DNA from: Aldehydirespirator sp965220485
GTDB taxonomy: Bacteria > Actinomycetota > Acidimicrobiia > Acidimicrobiales > Aldehydirespiratoraceae
Reading direction: 5' to 3'
Length of the DNA stretch: 64,000 bases
NCBI GenBank assembly: GCA_965220485.1
Contig: OZ244832.1
Location: 3,224,001 to 3,288,000, forward strand
Shown: positions 49,915 through 58,136 of the stretch, in pieces
How positions within the stretch are numbered: the first letter of the stretch is position 1
Layout of the letters: every line of letters starts with the position of its first letter
Made by a program: the position numbers and the translations under genes
The notes under the pieces: model-generated
Databases searched by the model: none
What the model was told of the DNA's origin: nothing
What the model saw: only the letters and a program-made list of their open reading frames with translations

Positions 49915-50559
49915 ATGCCACCCCGGCCACGGCGGGCCGGCCGGTGCTCGGTCTACCATCGGCGCATCCTGATCCTTCTGCGGCACGGTCGCACTCCCAA
50001 CAACGCCCAGGCCCGGCTCCAGGGCCAGTTCGACTCGCCTCTCGACGAGGTCGGCTTCCAGCAGTCGGCAGCGGTGGGGAGGGCCCTCCGGGAGCGCTGG
50101 CCGGTGGATCGCGTGGTGGCGTCGTCACGGCGCCGGACCCGGCAGACGGCGCGGGCGGCCGGCCTCGGCGATGCTCCCACCACGATCGACGACAGGTGGA
50201 TGGAGATCGACTTCGGCTCGTACGACGACCGCCGCATCTCCGAGGTCATGGCCGAGCTCGGAGCGGCGTGGGCTTCCGACATCTCCTACGTGCCGCCCGG
50301 GGGCGAGTCGATGGCCTCTCTGCACCAGCGGGTCGGTGAGGCGGTAGGCGAGATCTCCGAGGAGGCCGTCACCCGCAACATCGTGGTGGTGACCCACGCC
50401 ACCCCGATCAAGTCAGCGGTGGTGCGGCTGCTGGGCGGCAGCGCCGAGATGATCATGCGCCTCAGGGTGAGCCTGGCGTCCGTCACTGCTTTCGGTCCGG
50501 TGGCCCACGGGCTCGTGCTCACCGAGTTCAACTGGTGCCCAGCCCGTCACATTGGCTAG
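49915..50559 (+). CDS. Histidine phosphatase family protein (phosphoglycerate mutase-like)
   Basis: 214 residues. ILLRHGRTPNNAQARLQGQFDSPLDEVG (about 18-45) carries the RHG catalytic motif, and VVVTHATPIKSAVVRLLGG (about 158-176) carries the second catalytic histidine. Such enzymes hydrolyse phosphate monoesters, including sugar phosphates, alpha-ribazole phosphate and phosphoglycerate. Only one in-frame start (ATG 49915) precedes the RHG motif. The gene is flanked by two inverted copies of the dispersed repeat, so it could have moved or inverted as a unit. Its TAG stop runs into GGCCGAGCGG. Confidence 0.85.
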   Translation: MPPRPRRAGRCSVYHRRILILLRHGRTPNNAQARLQGQFDSPLDEVGFQQSAAVGRALRERWPVDRVVASSRRRTRQTARAAGLGDAPTTIDDRWMEIDFGSYDDRRISEVMAELGAAWASDISYVPPGGESMASLHQRVGEAVGEISEEAVTRNIVVVTHATPIKSAVVRLLGGSAEMIMRLRVSLASVTAFGPVAHGLVLTEFNWCPARHIG

Positions 50560-50654
50560 CGGCCGAGCGGATGCGAGGCCGGGCTTTGCCGTACAGGTCG
50601 GCCGGGCCTATCGTCGAGTCGAGGCCCATGGCTCCGGCTCCGCAGGAGGCTCGG

Positions 50655-50791
50655 ACGAAAGGTGACCGCCTCGAGATGAAGCATCTTGTTCCCCGCTCAT
50701 CTTCGCTGCGCTCAGGGGCCGCTCGGGCCACGGCCTCGCTCAGCGCCTCGCGGGATACTTGCGAACTGCGGTCTGTCCGCTCGGCCTCTGA
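50655..50791 (-). repeat. Dispersed repeat element, copy D (inverted)
   Basis: Its minus strand matches copy C from AGAGGCCGAGCGGACAG, through GGCGCTGAGCGAGGCCGTGG and the GAGCGCAGCGA core, to a CTTCATCTCGAGGCGGTCACC end. It lies between the phosphatase and VOC genes. Confidence 0.85.
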
Positions 50792-50803
50792 GGGCGCTCA
50801 ACG

Positions 50804-51277
50804 ATGATCTCGGGAATGAACCATGCCGTCCTGTACGTGCGCGACGCTCGCCGTCACCAGAGGTTCTATGCCGACGTGCTCGGTTTCGCCACGGTGATCG
50901 ACGGGCCCGGCGCGTACGTCTTCATGCGGGCCCCGGGCTCACAGAATCACCACGACATCGTTTTCTTCTCGATCGGTGAGGACGCGGGTGCCTCTCAGGC
51001 CGGCCGGAGCACGGTCGGCCTGTACCACATCGCGTGGGAAGTCGGCACCCTCGATGAACTGGCCGAGATGCGCGAGCGGCTGAGCGCGGCCGGTGTCCTG
51101 GTGGGCCAGAGCGACCACGGACCCAACAAGAGCCTGTACGCCAAAGACCCCGACGGCCTTGAGTTCGAGGTGATGTGGCTGGTGCCCCCGCAGCACTGGG
51201 GAGATGAGGAGCACCAGGCAATCATCCGCCCGCTCGACCTCGATGCCGACAGAGCGCGGTTCGCCGCCCTCGGCTGA
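50804..51277 (+). CDS. VOC-family protein (glyoxalase/extradiol dioxygenase fold)
   Basis: 157 residues, one vicinal-oxygen-chelate module pair. Metal-ligand positions fit MNHAVLYVRD (His), GLYHIAWEVGTLDELAEMRE (His, about 75-94) and DPDGLEFEVMWL (Glu, about 119-130). The pattern is closest to catechol-2,3-dioxygenase-like or glyoxalase/fosfomycin-resistance-like members. Start is ATG 50804 or ATG 50816. The gene precedes a cupin and a hydantoinase pair on the same strand; its substrate is not evident. Confidence 0.8.
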   Translation: MISGMNHAVLYVRDARRHQRFYADVLGFATVIDGPGAYVFMRAPGSQNHHDIVFFSIGEDAGASQAGRSTVGLYHIAWEVGTLDELAEMRERLSAAGVLVGQSDHGPNKSLYAKDPDGLEFEVMWLVPPQHWGDEEHQAIIRPLDLDADRARFAALG

Positions 51278-51338
51278 GAGCTTGGGCCGGATGCTGTCGC
51301 CGTCGAGGGGTCCTTGATGCCCAACGATCCCAGTCGCC

Positions 51339-51410
51339 GCCGTGGCGCGAGCGGCCCGTGAGCGCAGCGAACAAGAGCGGGAAACAACATGCCTCGCCGC
51401 GAGGCACTGA
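51339..51410 (+). repeat. Dispersed repeat element, copy E (partial)
   Basis: GCCGTGGCGCGAGCGGCCCG followed by TGAGCGCAGCGAACAAGAGC and a CCGCGAGGC end. It lacks the AGAGGCCGAGCGG end. Lies between the VOC and cupin genes. Confidence 0.8.
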
Positions 51411-51444
51411 CACCCACCCGCGGGACTACTAAGGAGCACCGCCG

Positions 51445-51843
51445 ATGAGCATCGCCGAGAGCCTCGGCAACCCGTACTGCCACTTCCTCGACGACGACGC
51501 CTTCGTCGAGACAGCCCGCCCCGGCTTCCGGCACCGGGTGATCACCGGCGAGCATCTACAGCTCTGCTTCTGGCGCATCGCCGGCGGGGCTTCGGGCTCG
51601 GTGCTTCACAACCACACCGACAACGAGCAACTCGGGATCATCATGCGGGGCAAGCTGGATTTCAGGATCGGCCCCGAGGGCGACAACGACCAGCGGGTCG
51701 TGCTGAGCGAGGGCGATGTCTACCTGGCGCCCCGGTCGGTGTGGCACGGCGACTCGGTGTTCATCGGCGATGACACCCACGGCGAGTGCTGGATCCTCGA
51801 CGTGTTCGCGCCGCCCCGCGCCGACCTGGCCGCTGTGGGCTGA
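51445..51843 (+). CDS. Single-domain cupin protein
   Basis: 132 residues. Cupin motif 1 is visible as GSVLHNHTDNEQLGIIMRGKLDF (about 52-74) and motif 2 as LSEGDVYLAPRSVWHGDS (about 89-106), each with histidines for a metal. AGGAGC lies 10 bases before ATG 51445. It is followed 11 bp later by the hyuA-like gene, suggesting one operon. Activity unknown; small cupins act as isomerases, dioxygenases or ligand sensors. Confidence 0.75.
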   Translation: MSIAESLGNPYCHFLDDDAFVETARPGFRHRVITGEHLQLCFWRIAGGASGSVLHNHTDNEQLGIIMRGKLDFRIGPEGDNDQRVVLSEGDVYLAPRSVWHGDSVFIGDDTHGECWILDVFAPPRADLAAVG

Positions 51844-51854
51844 CCGTCACTGAC

Positions 51855-53945
51855 ATGGCCGACTGGCGGCTCGCCGTCGACATCGGCGGCACGTTCACCG
51901 ACGTGGTGCTGCTCGACGTTGACTCAGGCCGGGCGGTCGTGGACAAGACCCTCACAACCCCATCGGCGCCGCTGGAGGGGGTGCGGGCCGGCGTCAGCCA
52001 GCTCCTGTCCAAGGCCGGGGTCTCTCCCGGCGAGATCACCGCACCCATCGTGCACGCCACCACGCTGATCACGAACGCTCTGATCGAAGGCCGCACCGGC
52101 CGGGCCGGACTGGTGACCACCGCCGGCTTCGGCGACACGCTGCTGATTCGCGACGAGCACCGCTACGACATGTACGACCTGCAGATCGAGTTCCCCGATC
52201 CTCCCATCGGGCGGGATCTCACCTTCGAGATCGCTGAGCGCACATCGGCTGCCGGTGCCGTGCTGGCTGGGCCGTCGGCTGCCGATCTGGCCCGCCTGTC
52301 GGCCGAACTGACCGATGCCGCGGTGGAGTCGGTGGCGGTGTGCCTGCTCAACTCCTATGTCAATCCGGCCAACGAGCAGGCTGTGGCCGAACACCTGCGC
52401 CAACAACTGGGCGTGCCGGTGTGCATCTCCGCCGAGATATCCCCGCAGATCCGCGAGTACCCCCGCATGATCACCGCGGCCTGCAACGCGGCCACCATGC
52501 CGGTGATCGGCCCCTACCTCGACGAGCTGCAGAAGTGGCTGTCGGCGGAGGGGTTCGGCGGCGCGGTGCTGATGATGCTGTCCAACGGCGGTGTGGTATC
52601 GGCCGACGACGCATCCCGGGGGCCGATCCGCCTGGTGGAGTCGGGACCGGCGGCGGGCGCGCTGGCGGGCACGTGGTACGCGCAGCGCCTCGGATCCGAG
52701 CGGCTGCTGTGCTTCGACATGGGGGGCACCACGGCCAAGGCCTGCCTGATCGAGAACGGCGAGCCTGCCCTCACCAACACCTTCGAGGTGGCCAGGATCT
52801 ACCGGTTCAAGAAGGGCTCGGGCTTCCCAGTGTCGGTGCCGTCGGTCGACCTGGTCGAGATCGGTGCAGGCGGGGGGTCGCTGGCTCGCCTCGACCGCTT
52901 CGGCCTGCTCAAGGTGGGACCGGAGTCCGCGGGGGCAGATCCGGGCCCCGCCTGCTACGGCCGGGGCGGCACAACCGTGGCGGTGACCGACGCCGACGTG
53001 GTGCTCGGACTGCTCGACCCCGATGCCTTCCTGGGAGGCGACATGCCCCTCGACGCCGCCGCGTCCGACGCAGCGACCGAGAAGCCGGCCGCGGGGCTGG
53101 GGCTGTCGTTGACGGACACTGCCGCCGGGATCCACGAGGTGGTCAACCAGAACATGGCTGCCGCGGCCCGCATGCACGGCGTGGAACAGGGGGTGGACCT
53201 GCGAGGGGTAACCATTCTCGCTTTCGGCGGTGCCGGGCCGGTTCACGCCTGCGGCGTGGCCGACCTGCTCGAGAGCGACCGCGTGATCTTCCCCGTCAAT
53301 GCCAGCGTGCTCTCCGCGTTCGGCACTCTGGTGTCGCCGGTGCGGATCGACCTGGCCCGCTCCATGCCTCGGCTGCTCGACAGCGTGGACACCGTCGAGC
53401 GGGACGCTCTGCTCGACGAGCTGCGAGGCGAGGGTCGCAGGGTGCTCTCCGCAGCCGGGGTGCCCTCCGGCGATGTGCGCTTCCGCTACGGGCTCGACGC
53501 CCGGTACTCGGGGCAGGGCAACGAGATCACGGTCTGGGTGGGCATCGGCGAGGCATGGCCCGCAAGCGAGGCCGACGTGCGGTCCGCCTTCGAGTCGGAG
53601 TACCGGCGCATCTACGGCATGACCATCCCCGACGTGTCCATCGAGGCGGTCACCTGGCGGCTGTCGGCCTACGCCGAGAAGGCGCAGGTGCGTCCGGACA
53701 CAGGCGCTACCGGGGCCGCGGGGTCAGCGGAGCCGGTGTCTCGTCGGCCGGTGGTGTTCGCGCGGGGCTCCGATGCTGTTGATGTGCCCGTGTACCGGCG
53801 TCAGGATCTAGGCGTGGGAGCAGCGTTCACGGGTCCCGCCATCGTGGAGGAGCGCGAGACGACCACGGTGATCCGGCCGGGATGGAAGGCGGAGGTGGCA
53901 CCGGACGGAAGCCTGGTAGCCACCAAGAGGCCGAGCGGGCCATGA
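51855..53945 (+). CDS. Hydantoinase/oxoprolinase subunit A (HyuA-like)
   Basis: 696 residues. LAVDIGGTFTDVVLLDVDSG (about 6-25) is the sugar-kinase-like nucleotide-binding start of the family; VHATTLITNALIEGRTGRAGL, SNGGVVSADDASRGPIRLVESGPAAG and CFDMGGTTAKACLI (about 284) follow. With subunit B it hydrolyses 5-oxoproline, hydantoins or N-methylhydantoin at the expense of ATP. N-methylhydantoinase would feed creatinine-derived sarcosine into N-methyl metabolism, which fits the window, but 5-oxoprolinase or acetone-carboxylase-like activity cannot be excluded. ATG 51855 is chosen because the upstream frame is Arg-rich. The stop overlaps hyuB by 4 bp. Confidence 0.88.
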   Translation: MADWRLAVDIGGTFTDVVLLDVDSGRAVVDKTLTTPSAPLEGVRAGVSQLLSKAGVSPGEITAPIVHATTLITNALIEGRTGRAGLVTTAGFGDTLLIRDEHRYDMYDLQIEFPDPPIGRDLTFEIAERTSAAGAVLAGPSAADLARLSAELTDAAVESVAVCLLNSYVNPANEQAVAEHLRQQLGVPVCISAEISPQIREYPRMITAACNAATMPVIGPYLDELQKWLSAEGFGGAVLMMLSNGGVVSADDASRGPIRLVESGPAAGALAGTWYAQRLGSERLLCFDMGGTTAKACLIENGEPALTNTFEVARIYRFKKGSGFPVSVPSVDLVEIGAGGGSLARLDRFGLLKVGPESAGADPGPACYGRGGTTVAVTDADVVLGLLDPDAFLGGDMPLDAAASDAATEKPAAGLGLSLTDTAAGIHEVVNQNMAAAARMHGVEQGVDLRGVTILAFGGAGPVHACGVADLLESDRVIFPVNASVLSAFGTLVSPVRIDLARSMPRLLDSVDTVERDALLDELRGEGRRVLSAAGVPSGDVRFRYGLDARYSGQGNEITVWVGIGEAWPASEADVRSAFESEYRRIYGMTIPDVSIEAVTWRLSAYAEKAQVRPDTGATGAAGSAEPVSRRPVVFARGSDAVDVPVYRRQDLGVGAAFTGPAIVEERETTTVIRPGWKAEVAPDGSLVATKRPSGP

Positions 53946-55573
53946 GCGCGGTTCGCACCTTTGATCCGGTGGAACTGGAGATCCTCTGGCAGTCGCTGAT
54001 CTCCACCGTGAACGAGCAGGCCCGGGCGTTGCAGCGGGCCGCGTTCAGCCCCATCGTGCGAGAGGCCGGAGATCTGGCCAACGCGGTGTTCGACCGCCGG
54101 GGCCGGATGGTGGCCCAGGCCGTGACGGGCACTCCGGGCCACATCAACAGCCTGGCCCTGGGCGCGGTCGCAATGCTCGAGGAGTATCCGGTGGAGTCGC
54201 TGGTACCCGGCGACGTGCTCATAACCAACGACCCCTACAAGACCGCGGGCCAGCTCCTCGACGTGACCGTTCTCGTGCCGGCATGGCGAGTACCGTCCGG
54301 CGGGGGCGAGCCCCGGCTGATCGCCCTGTTCGGCTCCACCATCCACCACACCGACGTGGGCGGCTACGGCATCGGTGCCGGCGGCCGCGACTGCTTCGAG
54401 GAAGGGCTGTGGATCCCGATCTGCAGGCTGATGTCCGGCGACGGCACCGGGGGCTCGGAGCGCAACGCCGACGTCTGGAAGTTCATCCTCTCCAATGTCC
54501 GCCAGCCCGATCACATGGCCGGCGACCTCCATGCCCAGATGGCCTCGGGCGAGGTGGGGGCGCAGCGTCTGGCCACGTTGTGCGACAGCCACAGCCTGGA
54601 CGACATCGAGGGCCTCGCCGACGAGATCATCGAGCGGTCCGAAGCCGCTACCAGAGCCACGATCCGCGAGCTCGACGCAGGAACCTACGACGCCTCGGCC
54701 GTGCTCGACCTGGCCGACGGCAGTCGCGTCGACATCGTGTGCACCATGCACGTAGACCCCGACGCCGGGGAGATCATCGTCGACTACGAGGGTTCCAGCG
54801 ACGCCAGCCCGTGGGGTATCAACGTGGTCCGCAACTACACCCACGCCTACACGACGTTCACCGTGCGGTCGGTGCTCAACCCCGACATCCCCAACAACCA
54901 CGGCAGCCTTGCGCCCATCAAGATGCGGGCCCGGGAGGGGTCAGTGGTGCACGCCGTGCCCCCTCAGCCGGGCACGGCCCGCCATGTGGTCGGGATGTTC
55001 CTACCCAATGCGCTGCTCAAGGCCCTGGCCCAGGTGAAGCCCGCCGGGGCCATGGCCGAGGGTGCGGGCGCGGTGTGGACCATGCAGGTGAACGGTCACC
55101 ACGACGACGGGTCGCCTTTCATCACCGCCATGTTCACCTATGCCGGCGGCGTGGGAGCCCGGGCCAGCAAGCCTGGCCTTGATGCCTGCTCGTACCCCAC
55201 CGGGGTGTCGGCTGTGCCCATCGAGGTGGTGGAGGCATCGGCCCCGGTCCGGTTCCTGCGCAAGGCGCTCCGCCCCGGCTCGGGGGGTGCGGGCGCACAG
55301 CCCGGCGGGCTGGGGCAGGTGATCGAGTTCGAGGTGGAAACGGCCCGGCCGTGGCAGCTCAACGCGGTGACCAGCCGCCTCACCGAGCCGCCCCAGGGCA
55401 TCTTCGGAGGAGAGCCGGGCGCGCCCGGGTCGTTCCAGGTGAACGGCGAGCCGGTCACCACCCAGACCCGCATCACGCTCCAGCCCGGCGACACCGTGCG
55501 TCTGGAGCTGCCCGGCGGCGGCGGCTACGGCTCGCCAGAATCGTCGGAGCCGACACCTCCGGGCGCTCTGTGA
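53942..55573 (+). CDS. Hydantoinase/oxoprolinase subunit B (HyuB-like)
   Basis: 543 residues with the HyuB domain: DPVELEILWQSLISTVNEQARALQRAAFSPIVREAGD (about 8-44), GHINSLALGAVAMLEEYP (about 63), GDVLITNDPYKTAGQLLDVTVL and GEIIVDYEGSSDASPWGINVV near 281-300. The C-terminus ends LQPGDTVRLELPGGGGYGSP, usual for the family. It forms the ATP-dependent amidohydrolase with the overlapping HyuA-like subunit. Downstream is a 70-bp duplication, then an acyl-CoA ligase gene. Confidence 0.88.
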   Translation: MSAVRTFDPVELEILWQSLISTVNEQARALQRAAFSPIVREAGDLANAVFDRRGRMVAQAVTGTPGHINSLALGAVAMLEEYPVESLVPGDVLITNDPYKTAGQLLDVTVLVPAWRVPSGGGEPRLIALFGSTIHHTDVGGYGIGAGGRDCFEEGLWIPICRLMSGDGTGGSERNADVWKFILSNVRQPDHMAGDLHAQMASGEVGAQRLATLCDSHSLDDIEGLADEIIERSEAATRATIRELDAGTYDASAVLDLADGSRVDIVCTMHVDPDAGEIIVDYEGSSDASPWGINVVRNYTHAYTTFTVRSVLNPDIPNNHGSLAPIKMRAREGSVVHAVPPQPGTARHVVGMFLPNALLKALAQVKPAGAMAEGAGAVWTMQVNGHHDDGSPFITAMFTYAGGVGARASKPGLDACSYPTGVSAVPIEVVEASAPVRFLRKALRPGSGGAGAQPGGLGQVIEFEVETARPWQLNAVTSRLTEPPQGIFGGEPGAPGSFQVNGEPVTTQTRITLQPGDTVRLELPGGGGYGSPESSEPTPPGAL

Positions 55574-55590
55574 GCAATCTCACCCATCTA

Positions 55591-55730
55591 GGGCGGGTCG
55601 GGAGCGGCTCGGAATTGGCAGCGTTCTGCACGGTATGCGTGCATTGTGCTGCCAGTTCTAGGCCGGGTCGGGAGCGGCTCGGAATTGGCAGCGTTCTGCA
55701 CGGTATGCGTGCATTGTGCTGCCAGATGCG
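55591..55730 (+). repeat. 70-bp direct repeat, two copies, each with an internal stem-loop
   Basis: Copies start at 55591 and 55661 and are almost identical (CGGGTCGGGAGCGGCTCGG...). Each contains TTGGCAGC...GCTGCCAG arms with an inner TGCAC...GTGCA stem, so each could fold into a two-part hairpin. Located between hyuB-like and the ligase gene; could be a duplicated terminator or leader. Confidence 0.85.
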
Positions 55731-55778
55731 GTCGGCTCGACTGCTGAACAGTGCAGGTGGCATGCCTGCGACAGTGAC

Positions 55779-57329
55779 ATGAGCAGCTGGCCGGAGCCCG
55801 TGTCCTTCGCCTCGGTGTGGGATCGGGCTGTGGCCGGTCGGGCGGAGGAGACGTTCCTGGTCTTCGAGACGCCGTCGGGCAATGTGGCCCGCTGGAGCTA
55901 CGGAGACTTCGACGAGGCCGTGGACCGGGTGGCCGGCACTCTGGCTGCGCTGGGAGCAGAGCCCGGCCGTGCCGTGCACCTAGCCCTCACCAACTGCCCG
56001 ACATTCGTGGCGGCATGGCTCGCCGCGTCGCGCTTGGGCGCGTGGATCGTGCCGTCGGACCCGATGGGACGCACGCCCGAGTTGGCCGGCCACATCGATC
56101 GCACCCGTCCCACTGTCGGCCTGTGCGCCGGATCCAGGGCCGGCACGTATCGGGCTGCGGCGACCCAAGCCGGCCGCAACGACTTGCCCGTGATTGAGAT
56201 CGACGAAGCCGACACCACGCTGGCGCCCTTCGATGCCGTGCCCCTGGCTCCATCCGAACGATCCGAACCGACCCTGCACGACCGGGCTGCGGTGATGTTC
56301 ACTTCGGGCACCACCGGACGACCCAAAGGCGTAGAGGTGACCCAGGCCAACTACGCCTTCACGGGCAAGGTCATGGCCGAAGCGGCCGGGCTAGACCCCG
56401 ACGACCGCCAGCTGGTGGTGCTACCGCTGTTCCACGCCAACGCGCAGTACTACTCCTTCGCCTCGGCCATTTGGACGGGGGCCAGCGTGGCTTTGATGCC
56501 GACCTTCTCCGCCTCGGGGTTCTTGCCCGCGGCCGCCCGCCACTCGGCCACCTGCGCCAGCCTGTTCGCCGCGCCGATCCGCATGATCCTGACCCGCGGC
56601 GGCCCCGCTGCCGGTGTGCGGCTGCGCCACTGCTGGTACGCCCAGAACATCGCCGCCGACCAGTACGAGACAGTGGCTCAGTGGTTCGGCTGCCGGCCCC
56701 GCCAGCTCTACGGCATGACCGAGACCATCCCCGCTGTCCTCACCGACGAATTTGCCGACCCTCACCACGCCTCGATGGGCCGGTTAACGCCGGGCTGCGC
56801 GGTGGACGTGCAGGACGCGGCCGGGGATTCGGTCGAACCGGGGGTCGTGGGCGAGGTGGTCGTAGGCGGCGAGCCGGGCCTCACCCTGTTCGCCGGGTAC
56901 CTCGATGCTCCCGACATCACCGAGGCCAGCTTCCGCGACGGCTGGTTCCTGACCGGCGACCGGGCCGTGCGCGACGACACCGGACGCCACTACTTCGACG
57001 GCCGGCGCTCGGACGTGCTGAAGGTGGCGGGCGAGAACGTGTCGATAGTCGAGGTCGAGTCCACCCTGGCCGAGCATCCCGAGGTGCTGGAGGCCGCAGT
57101 GGTGGGCCGCCCGGACGAGATCCGCGACGAGGTCCCGGTCGCCTTCGTGGTCGCGGCCGACGCGTCGGCGCCGCCGTCGGTCCCCGAACTCGACGCCTGG
57201 TGCGAGGCGCGCCTGGCCAAGGCCAAGCGCCCGGTCAGCATCACCCTGATCGACGAGCTGCCCCGCACCAGCGTCGGCAAGATCCGCAAGTTCCTGCTGA
57301 CCGAACGAGCCGCGACCCGGAGCGCCTAG
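55779..57329 (+). CDS. AMP-forming acyl-CoA synthetase (CaiC/fatty-acyl-CoA ligase-like)
   Basis: 516 residues. Adenylation signatures are AAVMFTSGTTGRPKGVEVTQANY (P-loop-like, about 168-190), QLYGMTETIPAVLTDEF (about 308-324), GWFLTGDRAVRDDTGRHYFDGRRSDVLKVAGENVS (about 387-421) and a catalytic lysine in PRTSVGKIRKFLL near the C-terminus. It activates a carboxylic acid to its CoA thioester. The relatively short N-terminal part and motif spelling recall crotonobetaine/carnitine-CoA ligases. That would suit quaternary amine metabolism, but the substrate is a guess. ATG 55779 is preferred over an upstream start that runs into the 70-bp repeat. Converges with the HEPN-like gene, overlapping by 4 bp. 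Confidence 0.82.
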   Translation: MSSWPEPVSFASVWDRAVAGRAEETFLVFETPSGNVARWSYGDFDEAVDRVAGTLAALGAEPGRAVHLALTNCPTFVAAWLAASRLGAWIVPSDPMGRTPELAGHIDRTRPTVGLCAGSRAGTYRAAATQAGRNDLPVIEIDEADTTLAPFDAVPLAPSERSEPTLHDRAAVMFTSGTTGRPKGVEVTQANYAFTGKVMAEAAGLDPDDRQLVVLPLFHANAQYYSFASAIWTGASVALMPTFSASGFLPAAARHSATCASLFAAPIRMILTRGGPAAGVRLRHCWYAQNIAADQYETVAQWFGCRPRQLYGMTETIPAVLTDEFADPHHASMGRLTPGCAVDVQDAAGDSVEPGVVGEVVVGGEPGLTLFAGYLDAPDITEASFRDGWFLTGDRAVRDDTGRHYFDGRRSDVLKVAGENVSIVEVESTLAEHPEVLEAAVVGRPDEIRDEVPVAFVVAADASAPPSVPELDAWCEARLAKAKRPVSITLIDELPRTSVGKIRKFLLTERAATRSA

Positions 57330-57715
57330 CCGGCCGCGAGGCGCTCGGCTTCGGCGACGTAGTCGATGGTGTAGCGGATGAGGCGTCCGGTGTCCTCTGG
57401 CGGGTCGCACAGACCCAGGTAGAAGCAGTCGCCGTGGAGGGCCTCGCGAACCGCGTAGTAGTGGCTCATCGAGCGGCGGACGCCCTCGTCGTCGAGGCCG
57501 AGAAGGCGCAACTCGCGGGTGGTGTCGGGCGACTTGTTGGGTGTCTCGCCGGTTCGGGCCACGATGAGGCCGTCGGCGGCCCGCTTGGTGGCGCACCAGG
57601 CTTTCTCGGCCGCGTCCCGGATGTCGCCCGCGTCCAGGCGGGCCAGCGCGGCCGCGTACAGGGCCCGGGCATCGGCGAAGAACTCGCTGGCGCCGTGGTT
57701 ACTAGTGGATGTCAT
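57326..57715 (-). CDS. HEPN/PaREP1-like helical protein, paralogue 1
   Basis: 129 residues from ATG 57715, all-helical. The core ARLDAGDIRDAAEKAWCATKRAADGLIV resembles the PaREP1/HEPN pattern (gD-R-AaEK-W-A). It shares the N-terminus MTSTSNHGASEFFADARA exactly with paralogue 2 and ends IDYVAEAERLAAG. No canonical HEPN RNase RX4-6H motif is evident. Third of three tandem genes; function unknown, possibly half of a nucleotidyltransferase-type antitoxin pair or a structural RNA-binding protein. Confidence 0.6.
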   Translation of the reverse strand: MTSTSNHGASEFFADARALYAAALARLDAGDIRDAAEKAWCATKRAADGLIVARTGETPNKSPDTTRELRLLGLDDEGVRRSMSHYYAVREALHGDCFYLGLCDPPEDTGRLIRYTIDYVAEAERLAAG

Positions 57716-57729
57716 GGACTGCACCGGGG

Positions 57730-58122
57730 TCAGTGGGGGGTGGCGAGGCGCTCGGCCTCGGCGATGTAGTCGATGGTCTCGCTGATGAGGAGCGCCGTGT
57801 CGTCCACCGGCTCGCACAATCCGAGGTAGAAGCACTCCCCGTGGAGCGCGCCTTGAGCCTCGAAGTAGTGTTTGCTCAGGGCACGGATGCGAACGTCGCT
57901 CCCGCGGATTCGCCTCAGCTCTCGCGTCGTGTTGGAAGACTTCTTGGGTGCCTCGCCGGTGCGGGCCACGATCAGGCCGTCGGTGGCGCGCAGCGTGGCG
58001 CACCAGGCTTTCTCGGCCGCGTCCCGGATGTCGCCCGCGTCCAGGCGGGCCAGCGCGGCCGCGTGCATGGCCCGGGCGTCGGCGAAGAACTCGCTGGCGC
58101 CGTGGTTGCTAGTGGATGTCAT
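57730..58122 (-). CDS. HEPN/PaREP1-like helical protein, paralogue 2
   Basis: 130 residues from ATG 58122 (an ATG 9 bases upstream is also possible). Same core as its neighbours (LDAGDIRDAAEKAWCATLRA, ALHGECFYLGLCEPVDD, TIDYIAEAERLATPH). The 14-bp spacers on both sides and the identical starts show recent tandem duplication. The middle region (RIRGSDVRIRALSKHYFEAQG) is the most diverged, which would be the place for specificity differences. Confidence 0.6.
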   Translation of the reverse strand: MTSTSNHGASEFFADARAMHAAALARLDAGDIRDAAEKAWCATLRATDGLIVARTGEAPKKSSNTTRELRRIRGSDVRIRALSKHYFEAQGALHGECFYLGLCEPVDDTALLISETIDYIAEAERLATPH

Positions 58123-58136
58123 GGACTGCATCGGCG

